Origin: Pyrus communis
Lineage: Eukaryota; Streptophyta; Magnoliopsida; Rosales; Rosaceae
DNA length: 64,000 nucleotides
Assembly (NCBI RefSeq): GCF_963583255.1
Contig: NC_084804.1
Coordinates: forward strand, 22,822,061-22,886,060
Direction: 5' to 3'
Position 1 is the stretch's first letter. Each line of letters starts with the position of its first letter. The notes under the pieces were generated by a model that saw only the letters and a program-made list of their open reading frames with translations, was not told where the DNA came from and ran no database searches. Positions 23,182 through 35,223 of the stretch are shown here, piece after piece. The position numbers and the translations under genes are program-made.

Positions 23182-26100
23182 TGACACATCCCGACCCAGA
23201 AAGTCCACTTGGACCCTGAATCGAGCTGTGCTGGCCGACACCTGAAAGGTGACGAAGCCATAAAATGTGATAGTGTATAAAAAGTGAATAAATTTGAATC
23301 TAAAAGTGTCTAAGTACCAGAGTGCGCTACGAGTGGGAGCGAACCCATTTCACACGCTATGTCAGAGCATAAGTAAGGTACAGTAGTGTGGGTAAGAATC
23401 ATACCCTCAAAAATATCCATCAATACTAAGATTCGCCACAGATTCTTGTCGATACAAACTCAGCAGCTAAAACCTGGAGGGCACCAAACAGAAGGTGTGA
23501 GTAAGCAATAAAACCAAGCTTCCCAAAGTTATTACCTCTCTAAAAGTAATGCCCCTAAATGCAAAACCCATATCGTTTTCCATAAGACAGTAACATATAT
23601 ACATATATCCAAACCATACTCAGAAATGACCAAAACCACAGTTTTCCATCAACTCCACCATACACTAATAAGTAGGCCAAATGAACTAAATCAATACAAA
23701 GTGATATATCAGTCAGAGTCATCTAAAATGACATGTACAACTTATCCATATCTCATCAATCATGGCTAGCATATAAGTCGGAGTCACCTATAGTGACCTG
23801 TACAACTTATCCATATCTCATCAATCCTGGCTAGCATATAAGTCGGAGTCACCTATAGTGAGCTGTACGACTTATCCATATCTCATCAATCATGGCTAGC
23901 ATATAAGTTGAAGTCATCTATAGTGACTTGTACGACTTATCCATATCTCATCAATCCTGGCTAGCCAATAGCTCAATAAGTATACCTGCACACGAGTCGG
24001 AACCACCTAAAGTGGTCTGTACGACAGGGCTGGGTATAAATAAATACGCTCAAGTGCTATGATCACGTGAAGACTGGGCGAATAATCGCGGGTCACCTAC
24101 GAGTCGCAATCACCTAAAGTGGTCTGTACGACAGGACTGTGCACCTACCTTGAATCCAAGGTGAGCGTAAGGCGCAGGAGGTGAATATCACGTGAAGGAC
24201 TGTGCCCTGGCCACGGGCAGGAGCACTAACACCGGGGTGCAGGTTTATGAGCTCTCAATGCATCTCAATATAACATGTGGAACTCATGGCAACCAGTATG
24301 ACAGTATCGAAGTTCCCTAACACATAACTGTAGTCATGCTATAACTCAATCGATTCAACTAATACCATAAACTCACCTGAACTTACTTGGGTGTCCTGAG
24401 TTCATCTTTGCACTTGAAAGCATTCCCAATAATTATATGCAAGTAATATACATATGGATATACCATGATGCAATCTAATACTCAACCATGCCGTAGCATT
24501 TTCAATTATAAACAATACAGTGAGAAGTGTACAATCAATAACGCCCTACTCCCAAACTACTTATTTTCAGGGATAATTATCCATGACAACCCAATTAACA
24601 CTAATTTAACAAATTAATTCATAAAACTAAAACTTGCCTTTACCAATTTCCTTCGCATTACACAATTTTCCCAAGCAAGGCTTTTGTCTCAAATATTTTA
24701 TGGCTGCATCTAACGTCTCGTTAGACTGCCTACGTACCCTAAACAGGGATCAAGCCATTCGTAGTTCATATAGGTACTTCAAGCATTCACAATAATTATA
24801 CGAAGGTAATATACCTAATCAATTTAAAAGTGTCGATAGAACTCTTAACAATATGTACGATAAAAAGGAAAAGATCCACTCACCTGGAGTCCACGCTATG
24901 ATTTTCTAGCGCACACGTCGAGGCGTCCTGAATGATTGGTTCCTGTGACCAATTATCAAATCACATCTCAGAACTCTTATCCGAAGAATACGTAATTCAC
25001 ATAAAACATAACCTCAACGACATTCTAAAATAGTTTGAGACCCATTGACCACAAGTCAACCGTCGATCAAAGATCGACGGTAGGGTTTACAATCCTGTAT
25101 AACTTGACCCGGAAGATCCGCATATCAGATTTCCAATCCGCAACCCCCAACGATACACAATATGTTTCTAGAATAACATATTAACATTTCATTACGATCC
25201 AACGGTCAGATCTCCGCCAATTACCTAAAACAAGTGGCCGTGAACATTTATTTTACTAACTTACAAATCCAATTCAGGAAGATCCGTAAGTCGGATTCCC
25301 GATCCATAAATTCCTATGATCTTTAAATATTACGTATTATAATGTATCCAATTTTGGTGACGATCCAACAGTCGGATCATCGATTCACATTTTTATCAAG
25401 TAACGTATCGTAACGAATTTAGGTTCCAACTATCAACCTACGTCATTCAAATGACAAAACTAAATTCAAGACATTTGACATAGCCTAAAAATAGCATTGG
25501 CGGCCTATTGGCCACGTGCCGCCGCACGAGCCGCCGCGGGTGGCGGTCGGCCGCCCCGACTAGCCGGAAAATCCAACTATTTCTAAAAATTCTCAAACTT
25601 CACAGAAATGAAGATCTCAGTGAGTGGAGCAACTTTCATACCGGCCACGAAGTCCAAAAGTGGACGGAAGATGGTCAATTTTGCCCACAAAGCCGGCGGG
25701 TGCCTAAAACTTCCCGACGTCGATTCATCGTCTACGGTGGTCCAACGGTGTCAAGGTTGGTTGGGTTTTGATCATGGGATGATGGGCTACAAAGCCCTAG
25801 TGGTGGCATTGGCTATCGCTTTGCCGATTTGCCGGAAAATCAAAAAGGGTGGCCGGAGCACCATTGATTTTCGTCAACTTTCGTGGCCTCAAACCGTCCC
25901 ATACCATGGTTAATCATGGTGGTTCTTGGGTGGGTTTTGTAGAGGGGAATGAGAGCTTCAAGATGGTGGTGGTGGCATCGAAAAACTCCACCGGAGTTGG
26001 TCGGAATCGGCCTTGGAAAATGGACCCGCGGTGGGTGCGGGTGGACGGGAAACGGCTTTCGCCTATACGTTCGTACCAATGAGTACTACGAGGATATGCT

Positions 26101-26229
26101 AAAAGAATAAGTCCCACATCTCTCAAATCGATGGTCAACAGAAGTCAAAGTCCTTGCCTCTAGGGCAATTTCGTAAATTCACACTTTTAAAATAAAATAA
26201 AAACGTAAAATTTGGAACGGGTTGTCACA
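23182..26229 (-). repeat. 5' LTR of element B (uninterrupted)
   Basis: 3,048 bases, colinear with the split left LTR. It holds the empty target site of element A at 24435-24439 (ATATG once, in continuous sequence) and its own hairpin array at about 23712-24132. Relative to the other LTR it has lost about 150 bases near 26050, where gtggacggga joins directly to aacggctttcgcc. Confidence 0.93.
23712..24132. repeat. Tandem hairpin array, second LTR copy
   Basis: Same units as at 8489-8915, with GTCAT/ATGAC, GTCAC/GTGAC and ACCAC/GTGGT stems. One unit here has decayed pairing (gtcatctatagtgac, near 23912) and another reads aatcacctaaagtggt (near 24107). Confidence 0.85.
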
Positions 26230-26234
26230 TTTGA

Positions 26235-28264
26235 ACTTAGCTCTTATAATTCTACCGTTTAAAAAATCAAGCTCCTTAAGGATATTCAACTAAATGTCCT
26301 TAAATTCATTAAAACCTCCAAGTTCTTCCCTTCTACTAGATTGTAAGCTATTCTATTTAATTTTTTTCAATTTAAATTACGTGACTTGTGTTGGTTTTTA
26401 GTATTTGATGTTGTTTTCTTAATTGATGGATTGGGAAATAAAATTGAAGAAAAACTTGAAGAATGAAGAACAAAGGTTTTGTATATTTCCGTATAAAGAA
26501 AGGTGCGGCTCAATTCAATGCGGCGGAGCCCACATCAACAAAACATTATCTTACACCTTTGCGCTAAATCCAATCTAAGCCATACACATGGTCATCAACA
26601 ATGGCATGACACTTGGCTATCATCAACAACAGATTGAATCGAGGCCCTACATATGAATCTATTGACAAAGTATACCATTGTAACTTAAATCAAATAACCA
26701 GAAGCAATTTACATTTCTGTATGTGATACACTTAAAAGGTAAATTATCAAAGTTTAATGAGTTGACATTTCTTCCAGGAAAAAAAATGTAGTTAACTTTG
26801 GAAAGTAAGTTGGCAATTAGGTTTGCAACATATATAAATCGTTAAGGCTTATGTGTTACATGCAAATACGTAACTTAAATTGACGGAGAATTAGATAAAA
26901 TAGTTTTAAATGTAATACTAGAGGAACATTTAAAAAAAAATAAAAAAATTACTTTAAGGTATAAATTTTATGTTTGGATAATAATTCATGGACGAGATTA
27001 ATTTGCATGCTCACTCACTAATATTTATTTTAGATGTCAAAAGTAGCACCTCGTGCCTCGCATAATTAGAATCCTCATCTCGCAAAATATTAAGCGTTTG
27101 ATGAAGTAGATTACCCTTTGCAAGTGATATAAACCACAAAATATTCTGATCCCGAGATACATCTAGGATCGACACATGACTTTAGGATAGTATAACAATA
27201 AATTAACCTAGGTTCAATACTTCAATAAAATACATACACAAAGCACCTAATAAACAATTCTGGTGGGCTTGCAGTATGAAGTACCGAAATGAAAGATAAA
27301 TAAGGCAATGAACCTAGTCACTTAAGATGCTCAACTTCACCACAACTACAATTGAAGTCCCTCATAATTAACGATACATGTCACTTGAAGAACTGGTACT
27401 ACACCGAGGAATGGTGCACTGAACAAATAAAACTCGGATAAGCTGCGAAACTCAAATGAGTAGTAAGTAAATAAGCTATGGTTCTCAACTAAGTTAGGGT
27501 CAACAACATGATATGCTATGAAATTGGTAGCAGGTGGAATAACCTGCAATTTAAAAACTATGTACTTGCTTGTCTGATGAGTCAACAACACTAGTCAACT
27601 AAGATTATATATGTTAGTTTACTCACAGCAGAAGAAGTCAATTTAAAGCTCAGTTTACTTAAGTGTTCCTAGTTAACTAAGATCCAGTTCAGTGCATGTT
27701 TTAACTTTAACAATTTTAGTTGCATGGACTTATCTATTTGCAAATAATGATGAACACATATCACAAGTAAAGAGTAAGATAAGTAAACTAGAAAAACGAT
27801 AAATTGCACAAGGAGTTGTTGGCCGGAAAAACCCACCTTTGGGTTAAAAAAACTAGGGACTCTCCACTGTGAAATCAAGATTCTTAAAAAGCAATCACAA
27901 AAACTTAATTCCTAGATCCTAATCTACAGAGCAGCTTGTACCTTTGTGCAACCTTGCCTTTCACGAGATGGATTCCTTCGGTCTTCATGAAGTGGTAGCT
28001 CCTCTTGAGCTTTTTACCTTGTGGCACCGAAATCAAATCAACTTATGTAAATAATGTTATGATGAAGTTAATACAAATTTGGGTTTAATGTCTAGTCAGT
28101 TTCACCAATCAAACACTTGAAAGATGAAACTGACATGAATCCAAAAAGATGTCAGTTCAAAGATTTGAAACTTAGAGAAAACTTGACCTAAAATAAAGAT
28201 CAAAATCACAAAAACAATGCTACCCTAATATGCAATGATGTGGGTGTTTAGTAAACCTATGCCT
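26235..28264. other. Intergenic DNA with a copia-LTR-like fragment
   Basis: No gene recognised. Open frames under 85 codons on the minus strand (27346-27591 and 27669-27878) have no known domain; the second lies in the LTR-like fragment at 27600-27890. Confidence 0.5.
27600..27890 (-). repeat. Diverged LTR-like fragment, inverted relative to 50515-50840
   Basis: On the minus strand GTGGAGAGTCCC, TTTTTTTAACCCAAAGGTGG, ACTCCTTGTG, TTGTGATAT and CTTAGTTAACTA occur in the same order as on the plus strand at 50515-50760. The segment with AACCCAAAGGTGGG resembles the U5 part of many copia LTRs, which is why I call it LTR-like. Confidence 0.4.
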
Positions 28265-28719
28265 TTAACACTTTTGGCGCCAATTCCCTTGCATTTTTGC
28301 CGCGCTTATCAACCTAGTTTGCACGACGAAGGTATAAGATCCCATTGCACAAAATTACCTTTGTGAGACGAAGCTTCGTCCCACAACATTTATTTATTTT
28401 TCTTATTAATTAATATTTATTTTTCATTCTTTAATTTATTTTTAACCACATAAATATTCAATAAAGACAGTAATAAAAAACACCCAAATAAATCAAGAAA
28501 TTATTTAATTAAAGCATTCATACATATTTAATTAACATAAACATTTATTGCATTACCATTGCATCCAACAAAAACATTAAAGACATATTTAAAAGTACCG
28601 TTCATAAAAAATAAACTTAAAAGTCAAATGTCATTATTCAATTAACCATAAATTAAAAAAATTATAAATAAATAATAAATAAATAAAAAATAAAAAAAAA
28701 AAAACAACAACAACAACAA

Positions 28720-29302
28720 ATCTACCCTGCCGCTGGTGGTTCAGGTATTCACAGCAGTTCTGCCACACATTAAGCATCAAACTTCCACTCCGGAAAGACA
28801 ACTTGAATATGTTGTCAATGCACTTCATCATATTAGGGACAGTTTTGTAATGTCTCAATTCAGCTGTTATGCAAAAATTAATAAATTATAAATCAATCTA
28901 ATATATTATTTATGGAACATAATTATTATTTAACTAATTAACACGTACAGCTAACTCATCAATGAACTGTGTCTTAAACTCCTTAGGCAAGTCTCTCCAA
29001 GACTTCCACTCGACATAACATTTGGTACACATTAATGCCCCAATTTCGCACCTAAACCTGGAGCGCATCTCTGACACCCCATATCCCTTTAATTCTTTAT
29101 ACGTGATTCGGTAAAATCTCCCACCAAAAATGTATCGGACTTGGGGCGCAACTCTCTTCTTTTTCTTGTCTACTAACAAAATATAAATTTTAAATAGTCA
29201 AGCTAAATATATAATTTATACCACACACCAAATTTAGTACATATTACCTTTTTTGGAACCTTTGCCCACATTCTCTTTGATGAAAGCACCAAAATTGGCC
29301 AT
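28720..29302 (-). pseudogene. CACTA-associated transposase fragment (Transposase_24 type)
   Basis: Exon-like blocks on the minus strand: 29302-29248 (starting MANFGAFIKENVGKGSKK, donor GTAATAT), 29172-28949 (VDKKKKRVAPQVRYIFGGRF and, further on, a cysteine-containing stretch with YVEWKSWRDLPKEF, donor GTACGT) and about 28863-28720 (HYKTVPNMMKCIDNIF). The first splice joins in frame; the second is one base out of frame, so I treat it as broken. The WKSWRDLP stretch corresponds to a conserved block of the plant CACTA-associated family represented at 3115-4545, but the subfamily differs. Confidence 0.5.
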
Positions 29303-30896
29303 CGTACTGAAATTCAAACAACAATTGGAATAATAATCTGGAAAAAAAGTAATGCGTTTATGAAATGACACACCCTGACCCGGAATGTCCACTTGGACTC
29401 CAAATCGAGCTATGTTGGCTGACACCCAGAGGGTGACGAAGCCATAAAGTGTAGTGATGTAGAAAATGTGAATAAATTTAAACCTAAAAGTGCCTAAATA
29501 TAAGAGTGTGCTTGTGAACAGGAATGAACCAATTTCACACGTGATATCAGAGCACAAGTAAAGTATAGTAAGGTAGGATAAGAATTATACCATGAAAGGT
29601 AGCCACCTATACCGAGATTTGCCAAGAATCCTTGTCGACACGAAAGCTCAGCACTAAAACAGATATTTGCGAGGTCGTAGCCGCTCGAACTAAGAAAGTT
29701 GGAGTCACCGATAATAATTGCACCAACATGGGATCCTGTCGTGGTTGGAATTGGCTGGAAAATAGCTCAAAGTTGCTAGACCTCTTGCTGGGAAGCTGGA
29801 AACTTCCTCCTGTGTTGCTTCCCACACTGAAATCCAAGAGGTCTTCGTCGAAAAATATGGAGGTCGAGTTCTAGCGTTCGAGTTCGTAACCTTAGTTCTA
29901 GTTCTGGGCTGGAACATTGATAACCTTCACCGACGTGGTGAGATTTGGTGGTGACTTAAAGGTTTGGCTCGCTGAAGACGGCGAGCGGTGGTGGTTAGAG
30001 GCGATTGTTGTGACAACCCGTCCCTAATTTTATGTTTTTATAAATTTTAAAAGTGCGAATTTACGAAAATGCCCTAGAGGTAAGAACTTTGACTTCCGCT
30101 GACCGTCGTCTAAAGGAATGTATGACTTATTCTTTTGGTGTATTTGCGTAGTACTCGATGGTACGAACGCATAGGAGAAAGCCGTTTGTGTGTTCGGAAT
30201 ATAACGGTATAGTTACGGACGTTTGAATTTGATTCTTCATATTTTAGACTACAAATTATTTGAATTCCCACCTTGTGGGATGAGGCCCAATCAGCCTTCA
30301 ACAAGGATTAAAGGACCAACTAAATTAAAGGACAAGCAACCAATCATAAAGTAGAGAAGGGAAGGAAAAAAAAAAGGAGGGGGGAAGCAACTTTCCCGTA
30401 GCTGTGCACCCGTGCACAACCAGTTTGACCTCCCATTTTCCAAGGCCGATTCCGGCCAACTCCGATGGAGTTTTTCGATGCCACCACCACCATCTTGAAG
30501 CTCTCATTCCCCTCTACAAAACCCACCCAAGAACCACCTTGATTAACCACAATATGTGGTGGTTTAAGGCCACGAAAGTTAACGAAAATCAACAGTGCTC
30601 CAGTCACCCTTTCAATTTTTCGGCGAATCGGCAAAGCAATGGCCGATGCCACCACTTGGGCTTTGTAGCCCATCATCCTAGGAGCAAAACCCAACCAACC
30701 TTGACCCCATTGGACCACCGTAGACGACGAATCGACACCAGGAAGCTTTAGGCACCTGCCGGCTTCGTGGGCAAAATTGACCATTTTCCGTCCACTTTTG
30801 GACTTCGTGGTAAGTGAGGATCGTTCGGATGTTTCGATGTTCGTACTGGGGAGTTGTAGCACTGGCCTAAGGTGAATGGGTATTTTCCCTTCTATC

Positions 30897-30940
<44 letters not shown>
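30897..30940. repeat. (GT)n(TA)n compound microsatellite
   Basis: About 13 GT units followed by about 8 TA units within the solo LTR; absent from the LTRs of element B. Confidence 0.9.
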
Positions 30941-31744
30941 GATTGATATCTCCATAAACGCTTACAAATAGAATATTTGATATAATTTCTATAAATGTTT
31001 AGAAGTACATACGTGAACTACGAATGGTTTGATCCATGTTTAGGATACGTAGGCAGTCTAAAGAGACGTTAGATGTAGCCATACAAGAAGTGAGATTAAA
31101 TAATTGGGACAATAGCTATGTTTGGGGAATTGAACAATGTGAGGGACATTGGTGTAAAAATGTGAGATTTAACCTTATGTGTTGTTGGTTAAATGTTGGT
31201 TATAAATCAACGTGCAAAGAATCAAGAAATTAAAGTAAGGAAACATAAGTAATGATAGTTAATTAAACTAGTGTCTAGTTGGGCTTGTCACCGATGATTA
31301 TCCCCGAAAATAAATAGTTCGGGAGTAGGGCGTCACAGCTTATGCATTTTATGCCATATTATATATGTGTATATAATTGAAAATGCTATAACATGGTTTA
31401 GTATCAGATTGCATCATGGTATATCCATATGTATATTACCTGCACATAATTATTGTGAATGCTTTGAAGTGCAAAGGTGAACGCAGGGCACCCAGGTAAG
31501 TTTAGGTGAGTTTATGGTATTAGTTGAATCGATGGAGTTATGGCATGACTACATTATGTGTTAGGCAACTCTGACACTGTCGTACTGGTTACCCATGAGT
31601 TGTACATGTTATATTGAGATGCATTGAGAGCTCATAAACCTGCACCCTAGTGTTAGTGCTCCCGCCCGTGGCCAGGGCACATTCCTTCACGTGATGTTCA
31701 CCTCCCACACCTTACGCTCACCTTGGACTCAAGGTAGGTGCATA

Positions 31745-32410
31745 GGCCTGTCGTACAGACCACTATAGGTGGTTCCGACTCCTAGGTGACCTGCGATTAT
31801 TCGCACAGTCTTCACGTGATCGTAGCACTTGAGCGTACTTATTTACACCCAGTCCTGTCGTACAGACCACTAGAGGTGGTTCCGACTCATGTGCAGGGAT
31901 GTTTGATGAGCTATGGATGAGTCGTATAGGTCACTATAGGTGACTCCCAACTTATATGCTAGCATTGGTTGATGAGATATGGATAAGTCGTACAGGTCAC
32001 TATAAGTGACTCCCGACTTATATGCTAGCATTGATTGATGAGATATGAATGAGTCGTACAAGTCACTATAGGTGACTCCTAACTTATATGCTAGCATTGA
32101 TTGATGAGATATGGATGAGTCGGACAGGTCACTATAGGTGACTCCCGACTTATATGCTAGCATTGATTGATGAGATATGAATGAGTCGTACAGGTCACTA
32201 TAGGTGACTCTCGACTTATATGCTAGCTTTGATTGATGAGATATGGATAAGTTGTATAGGTCACTATAGGTGACTCCCGACTTATATGCTAGCATTGATT
32301 GATGAGCTATTGATTCAGCCTTATAGGTCATGTGAGGTGACTCCGGCTAGCTTGTTAATGATCTATTGGTTCAACCGTATAGTCCACAATAGGTGGATCC
32401 GGCTAACATA
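31745..32410. repeat. Expanded hairpin array (reverse orientation)
   Basis: Two spaced hairpins with ACCAC-tatag-GTGGT type stems (near 31757 and 31866), then about six 66-bp units with GTCAC-tatag-GTGAC stems, then a degenerate GTCA/GTGAC unit near 32327 and a TCCAC-aatag-GTGGA hairpin near 32380. Because 66 is a multiple of three, the array gives a false 153-codon frame on the minus strand made of 22-residue repeats. Confidence 0.85.
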
Positions 32411-33479
32411 CCATTTCATATTTATTTATTTCACTTGGCTTACTTATTCTTGTTGAGATATTTGACAAGACATAACTGTGAGACGGTTATTTTGGTTAAA
32501 CTTTAGAGTTATAGTCACGCCTGTTATTTTCTGGGAAATTATACAGGTGTTACAGCGAGGGGTTCCTGCCTTTGTTAATAAAATTGGTTTGAAAAGTTTT
32601 GTTTCACTCACTCACATTTTCTATTTTTGCACCCCCTCCAGGTTTTAGCAGCAGAGTTCCATATCAACGAGGATTCGTGGCACTTTTCAGTATAGATGTC
32701 TTCCTATGATGGTATAATCATTATTTTACCTTACTGTATTATACCTATGCTCTGTATCCCGGGTGAAATTGGTCCAGACCCGCTCACCACGCACTCGTGT
32801 ACTTAGGCACTTTAGATTTTGATTTATTCACATTTTATACATTATCACACTTTATGGCTTCATCACCTTACAGGTGTCGCCCAGCACGGCTCGATTCGGG
32901 ATCCTAGTGGACATTCCGGGTCGGGGTGTGTCAATTGCACCCTCTTGGTGCTTGCCAAGGAAGAAGAAAGAGAGATAGTTAAGACTTTGAGAGATGTGAG
33001 GTGGCAGGAAACAAGAGGTCCAAGAGTATGGGGGGACATGGGATAGGTGGAGTTGGTGAAGAGGGAGATGTCTTGGAGAGGGAAAAAGAGAAAACACAGG
33101 GACAAAGATGAGATGATACCCATATGGGTGGGTTCCATGGACACAGATGTCCCATAAGAAAATAATAAAATAATAAGGGTGAATGTCTGAAATAATGAAT
33201 TTACTAAAATGCCCTTTACTTCGTAGTTTCATAAAATCTTCATCGTAGCTCCAACTTCGATTTCGCTTACGCCTACGCGTAGTACTTCGAGAATACAGTA
33301 AAATATAAGCCTGTAGACATCATGAAATGATGATCAAAGAAAGTCAACAATCTCTCTTGTAAAGGCATTTTGGTCAACTCACACTTTTTGAATTTAAAAA
33401 ATCGTAAAATTAGGGACGGGTTGTCACACGAAATGAATTGTGAAGAATAGGGAGAGCGAAAATTTAAATTTAAAGGAAA

Positions 33480-33890
33480 CTTAGGGACCTTGCACGACGA
33501 AGCCTTCGTCGTGTATAACCCTACAGTAAATATAACATTGATTTCTCTAACTCAAAAAAATGATTGTCTGGCATAAATGTTGACTCCTTGCGTGACGAAG
33601 CCTTGCCGTGCAAGATTTTTACGGTAAATGTTTCATTGCGCATTTGTTTGGTGCCAATTAAGGGCTTACCTGTGGTTTTCTTCCAAACTTTGTGTGACGG
33701 CGTCCTTTCTTCATCGTGCAATGCCCTTTTGTGTGATGAAACTTTGCATCACGCAAATTTTTTGGTACTTTAATTTTAGTGTGATGAAATTGTGTGGCGC
33801 CTTAATTTCGTCGCGCAAAATACCCTTGCACGATGTCGACTCCTTCGTTGCAAAAATCTGTCACACAAATAGTTTTTTCTAGTAGCTTAA
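33480..33890 (-). repeat. CACTA subterminal region
   Basis: Dense motifs such as gcacgacgaagcc, gcgtgacgaagcc, catcgtgcaa and tcgtcgcgcaaaa in both orientations, ending at tttttctagtag. No coding. Confidence 0.6.
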
Positions 33891-33917
33891 AGAAATATTA
33901 ATCCACTCAACATGACG

Positions 33918-34350
33918 TGCGTTATTGATATGTGCTATTTGTCCCACATTAACTATAACCTTTTCTCTTCCCCTCCTAGCCACTATATAAAGAGGGCTTT
34001 GGGGAAAGGAGAAAACACACCAAGAAAAACATTTCTCTTAACTCTAGAGAGGAGAGAAATGCTCTCCACTCTCAATAATCTTTTTCTCATTAGTTTAGCC
34101 TCTAAGGTATCACATTGACCCTAGGATTAGGAGGCTGCTAAGAAATACGACGATTTGATCCTTGTGCATTGGCACAAGGTACTTAGGCAATCTAACTAGA
34201 CAAGATGCAACCAAATCCTCCATTGGGTGACACTCTCCTTCGTGGCTTGTGCAACAGTTTGTAGGAACGAGACTGCTAATTAGAATTCGTCAATTCTGCT
34301 AGGTATATCCTATATTGAATTCTTTGTATTATTTTCCTACATTCCCAACA
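33918..34350 (+). repeat. Ty1/copia-type 5' LTR
   Basis: It ends TTCCCAACA directly before an initiator-Met-type primer site. It contains a clear TATA box (TATATAAAG, 33985-33993) followed by an expected leader. The left border is approximate (the first TG near 33918). No matching 3' LTR was found in the window. Confidence 0.65.
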
Positions 34351-34351
34351 G

Positions 34352-34365
34352 TGGTATTAGAGCCA
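34352..34365 (+). promoter_or_regulatory. Primer binding site of the copia-type element
   Basis: TGGTATTAGAGCCA, one mismatch from the usual TGGTATCAGAGCCA complement of initiator tRNA-Met, one base after the LTR. Confidence 0.8.
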
Positions 34366-35223
34366 TAAGGCTCGTTCCTCGCCTTGCGAGAAGCACAATA
34401 TCCACCATGGTTGAATAAACCTGAAAAAATCACGCTTTGATTTGTCACGTTTTTTGAGGATTTATTTTTAGAAATACGTTCTCCTATGTGTGAGATTCAT
34501 TCCCTCAAAATTTCATGTACACACGTGTCACGGTTTGAGAGAACTCACAAACCCTAGCTTTGTGATTTCTTGAAAATTTCAGTTTTTCAACTATTTTGGA
34601 GGCTGAATTTAGGGTACATGTATTTGATTTTTCTGTATTGTTTTGCTTGGGATTTGTAGATTGCCATATATGCTTCAAAACCATATAAAATATACATCAC
34701 TTGGACGGGTATTGAAGAAGATATGGCGTCACAAGCATGCCTTTGCGAGTCTAAAATCTAGGATTTCTGCAGAAAATTTGTGAGAAAAAACATGATTTTA
34801 TTTCCAGACTCGTGAGTTCTTTGTCGTGTTGTTAGTGTCAGTTTTTGGAATTTGTTCCAGGAATAGAAGTTGTAGCTCGTAATCTGGGCTTTCCAGTGAT
34901 ATAAAATACGCTTCAAAATGGAGGCACATCGAGTGTGATATGGTCTTGGAAAATTGTCCTCATTAAATTAGAAATTAGAAATTTATAGGTTTCTTGAAGA
35001 AAGATAATCTCTAAAATTTTGGGATATTATGTCAGTTTAAATTACCCGTCTTGATTGAGTATTTTATACAAGATATTATATCATTTTAATTGCTCGTTTT
35101 GATGTTAAAGCATTTAAATGGAAAGAAAAATATTCTTTTGTAGAATATTATTTTATTGGCATTAATTATAATTATGTCATTTGATTTTCATATTATCATG
35201 ATTATTAAATTAGAATTATAATT

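Larger units (their letters stand above)
7953..26234 (-). mobile_element. Element B: non-coding LTR retrotransposon with 3-kb LTRs, nested insertion in one LTR
   Basis: Read on the minus strand, the 5' LTR is 26229 down to 23182, followed by a primer site (23178-23167), a 3.1-kb interior, a polypurine-like tract, and the 3' LTR from 20055 down to 7958. LTR termini are TGTGACAACCCGTTCC and GGTGTGTCA or GATGTGTCA. Perfect 5-bp target duplications TTTGA flank it (7953-7957 and 26230-26234). Element A lies within the left LTR. The end of the interior (AAATTTCGAGGACGAAATTT on the minus strand) resembles that of Del/Tekay chromoviruses, but no gag or pol coding remains, so it would depend on a relative for movement. 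Confidence 0.88.
30004..32938 (+). mobile_element. Solo LTR of the element B family, opposite orientation
   Basis: 30009-32933 reads TGTGACAACCCGTCCC to GGGTCGGGGTGTGTCA, the reverse complement of the B LTR layout. Flanks ATTGT (30004-30008) and ATTGC (32934-32938) match at four of five positions. No interior remains, so LTR-LTR recombination is likely. It is nested in the solo LTR 29366-33428 and has private insertions, including a GT/TA microsatellite. Confidence 0.8.
29361..33433 (-). mobile_element. Solo LTR (about 1.13 kb without insertion), distant B relative
   Basis: 29366-30008 plus 32939-33428, from TGACACACCCTGACC to GGGACGGGTTGTCACA, the termini of the B family in minus orientation. 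Flanks TGAAA (29361-29365) and CGAAA (33429-33433) match at four of five positions, as expected for an aged target duplication. The first 280 bases align with element B LTRs; the middle does not, and the hairpin array is missing. Confidence 0.7.
28265..33890 (-). mobile_element. Second CACTA transposon remnant with nested LTRs
   Basis: Subterminal-type motifs (cacgacgaagg, gagacgaagcttcgtc) at 28310-28390 and a richer set at 33490-33870 bracket a minus-strand transposase fragment (28720-29302). The right end reads tttttctagtag (to about 33889), nearly the reverse complement of the common CACTACTAGAAA terminus with its last bases lost. The left boundary is approximate. A solo LTR (29366-33428), itself hosting another, sits inside. 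Confidence 0.55.

Noticed and set aside
27346..27591. Possible exon of a host gene on the minus strand (81 codons)
   Set aside because: Splice-like borders can be drawn but the peptide has no recognisable domain and no partner exons were found.
31870..32331. 153-codon minus-strand frame of 22-residue repeats
   Set aside because: It is the translation of a 66-bp non-coding tandem repeat inside a solo LTR; the same units in the other LTRs are not open.
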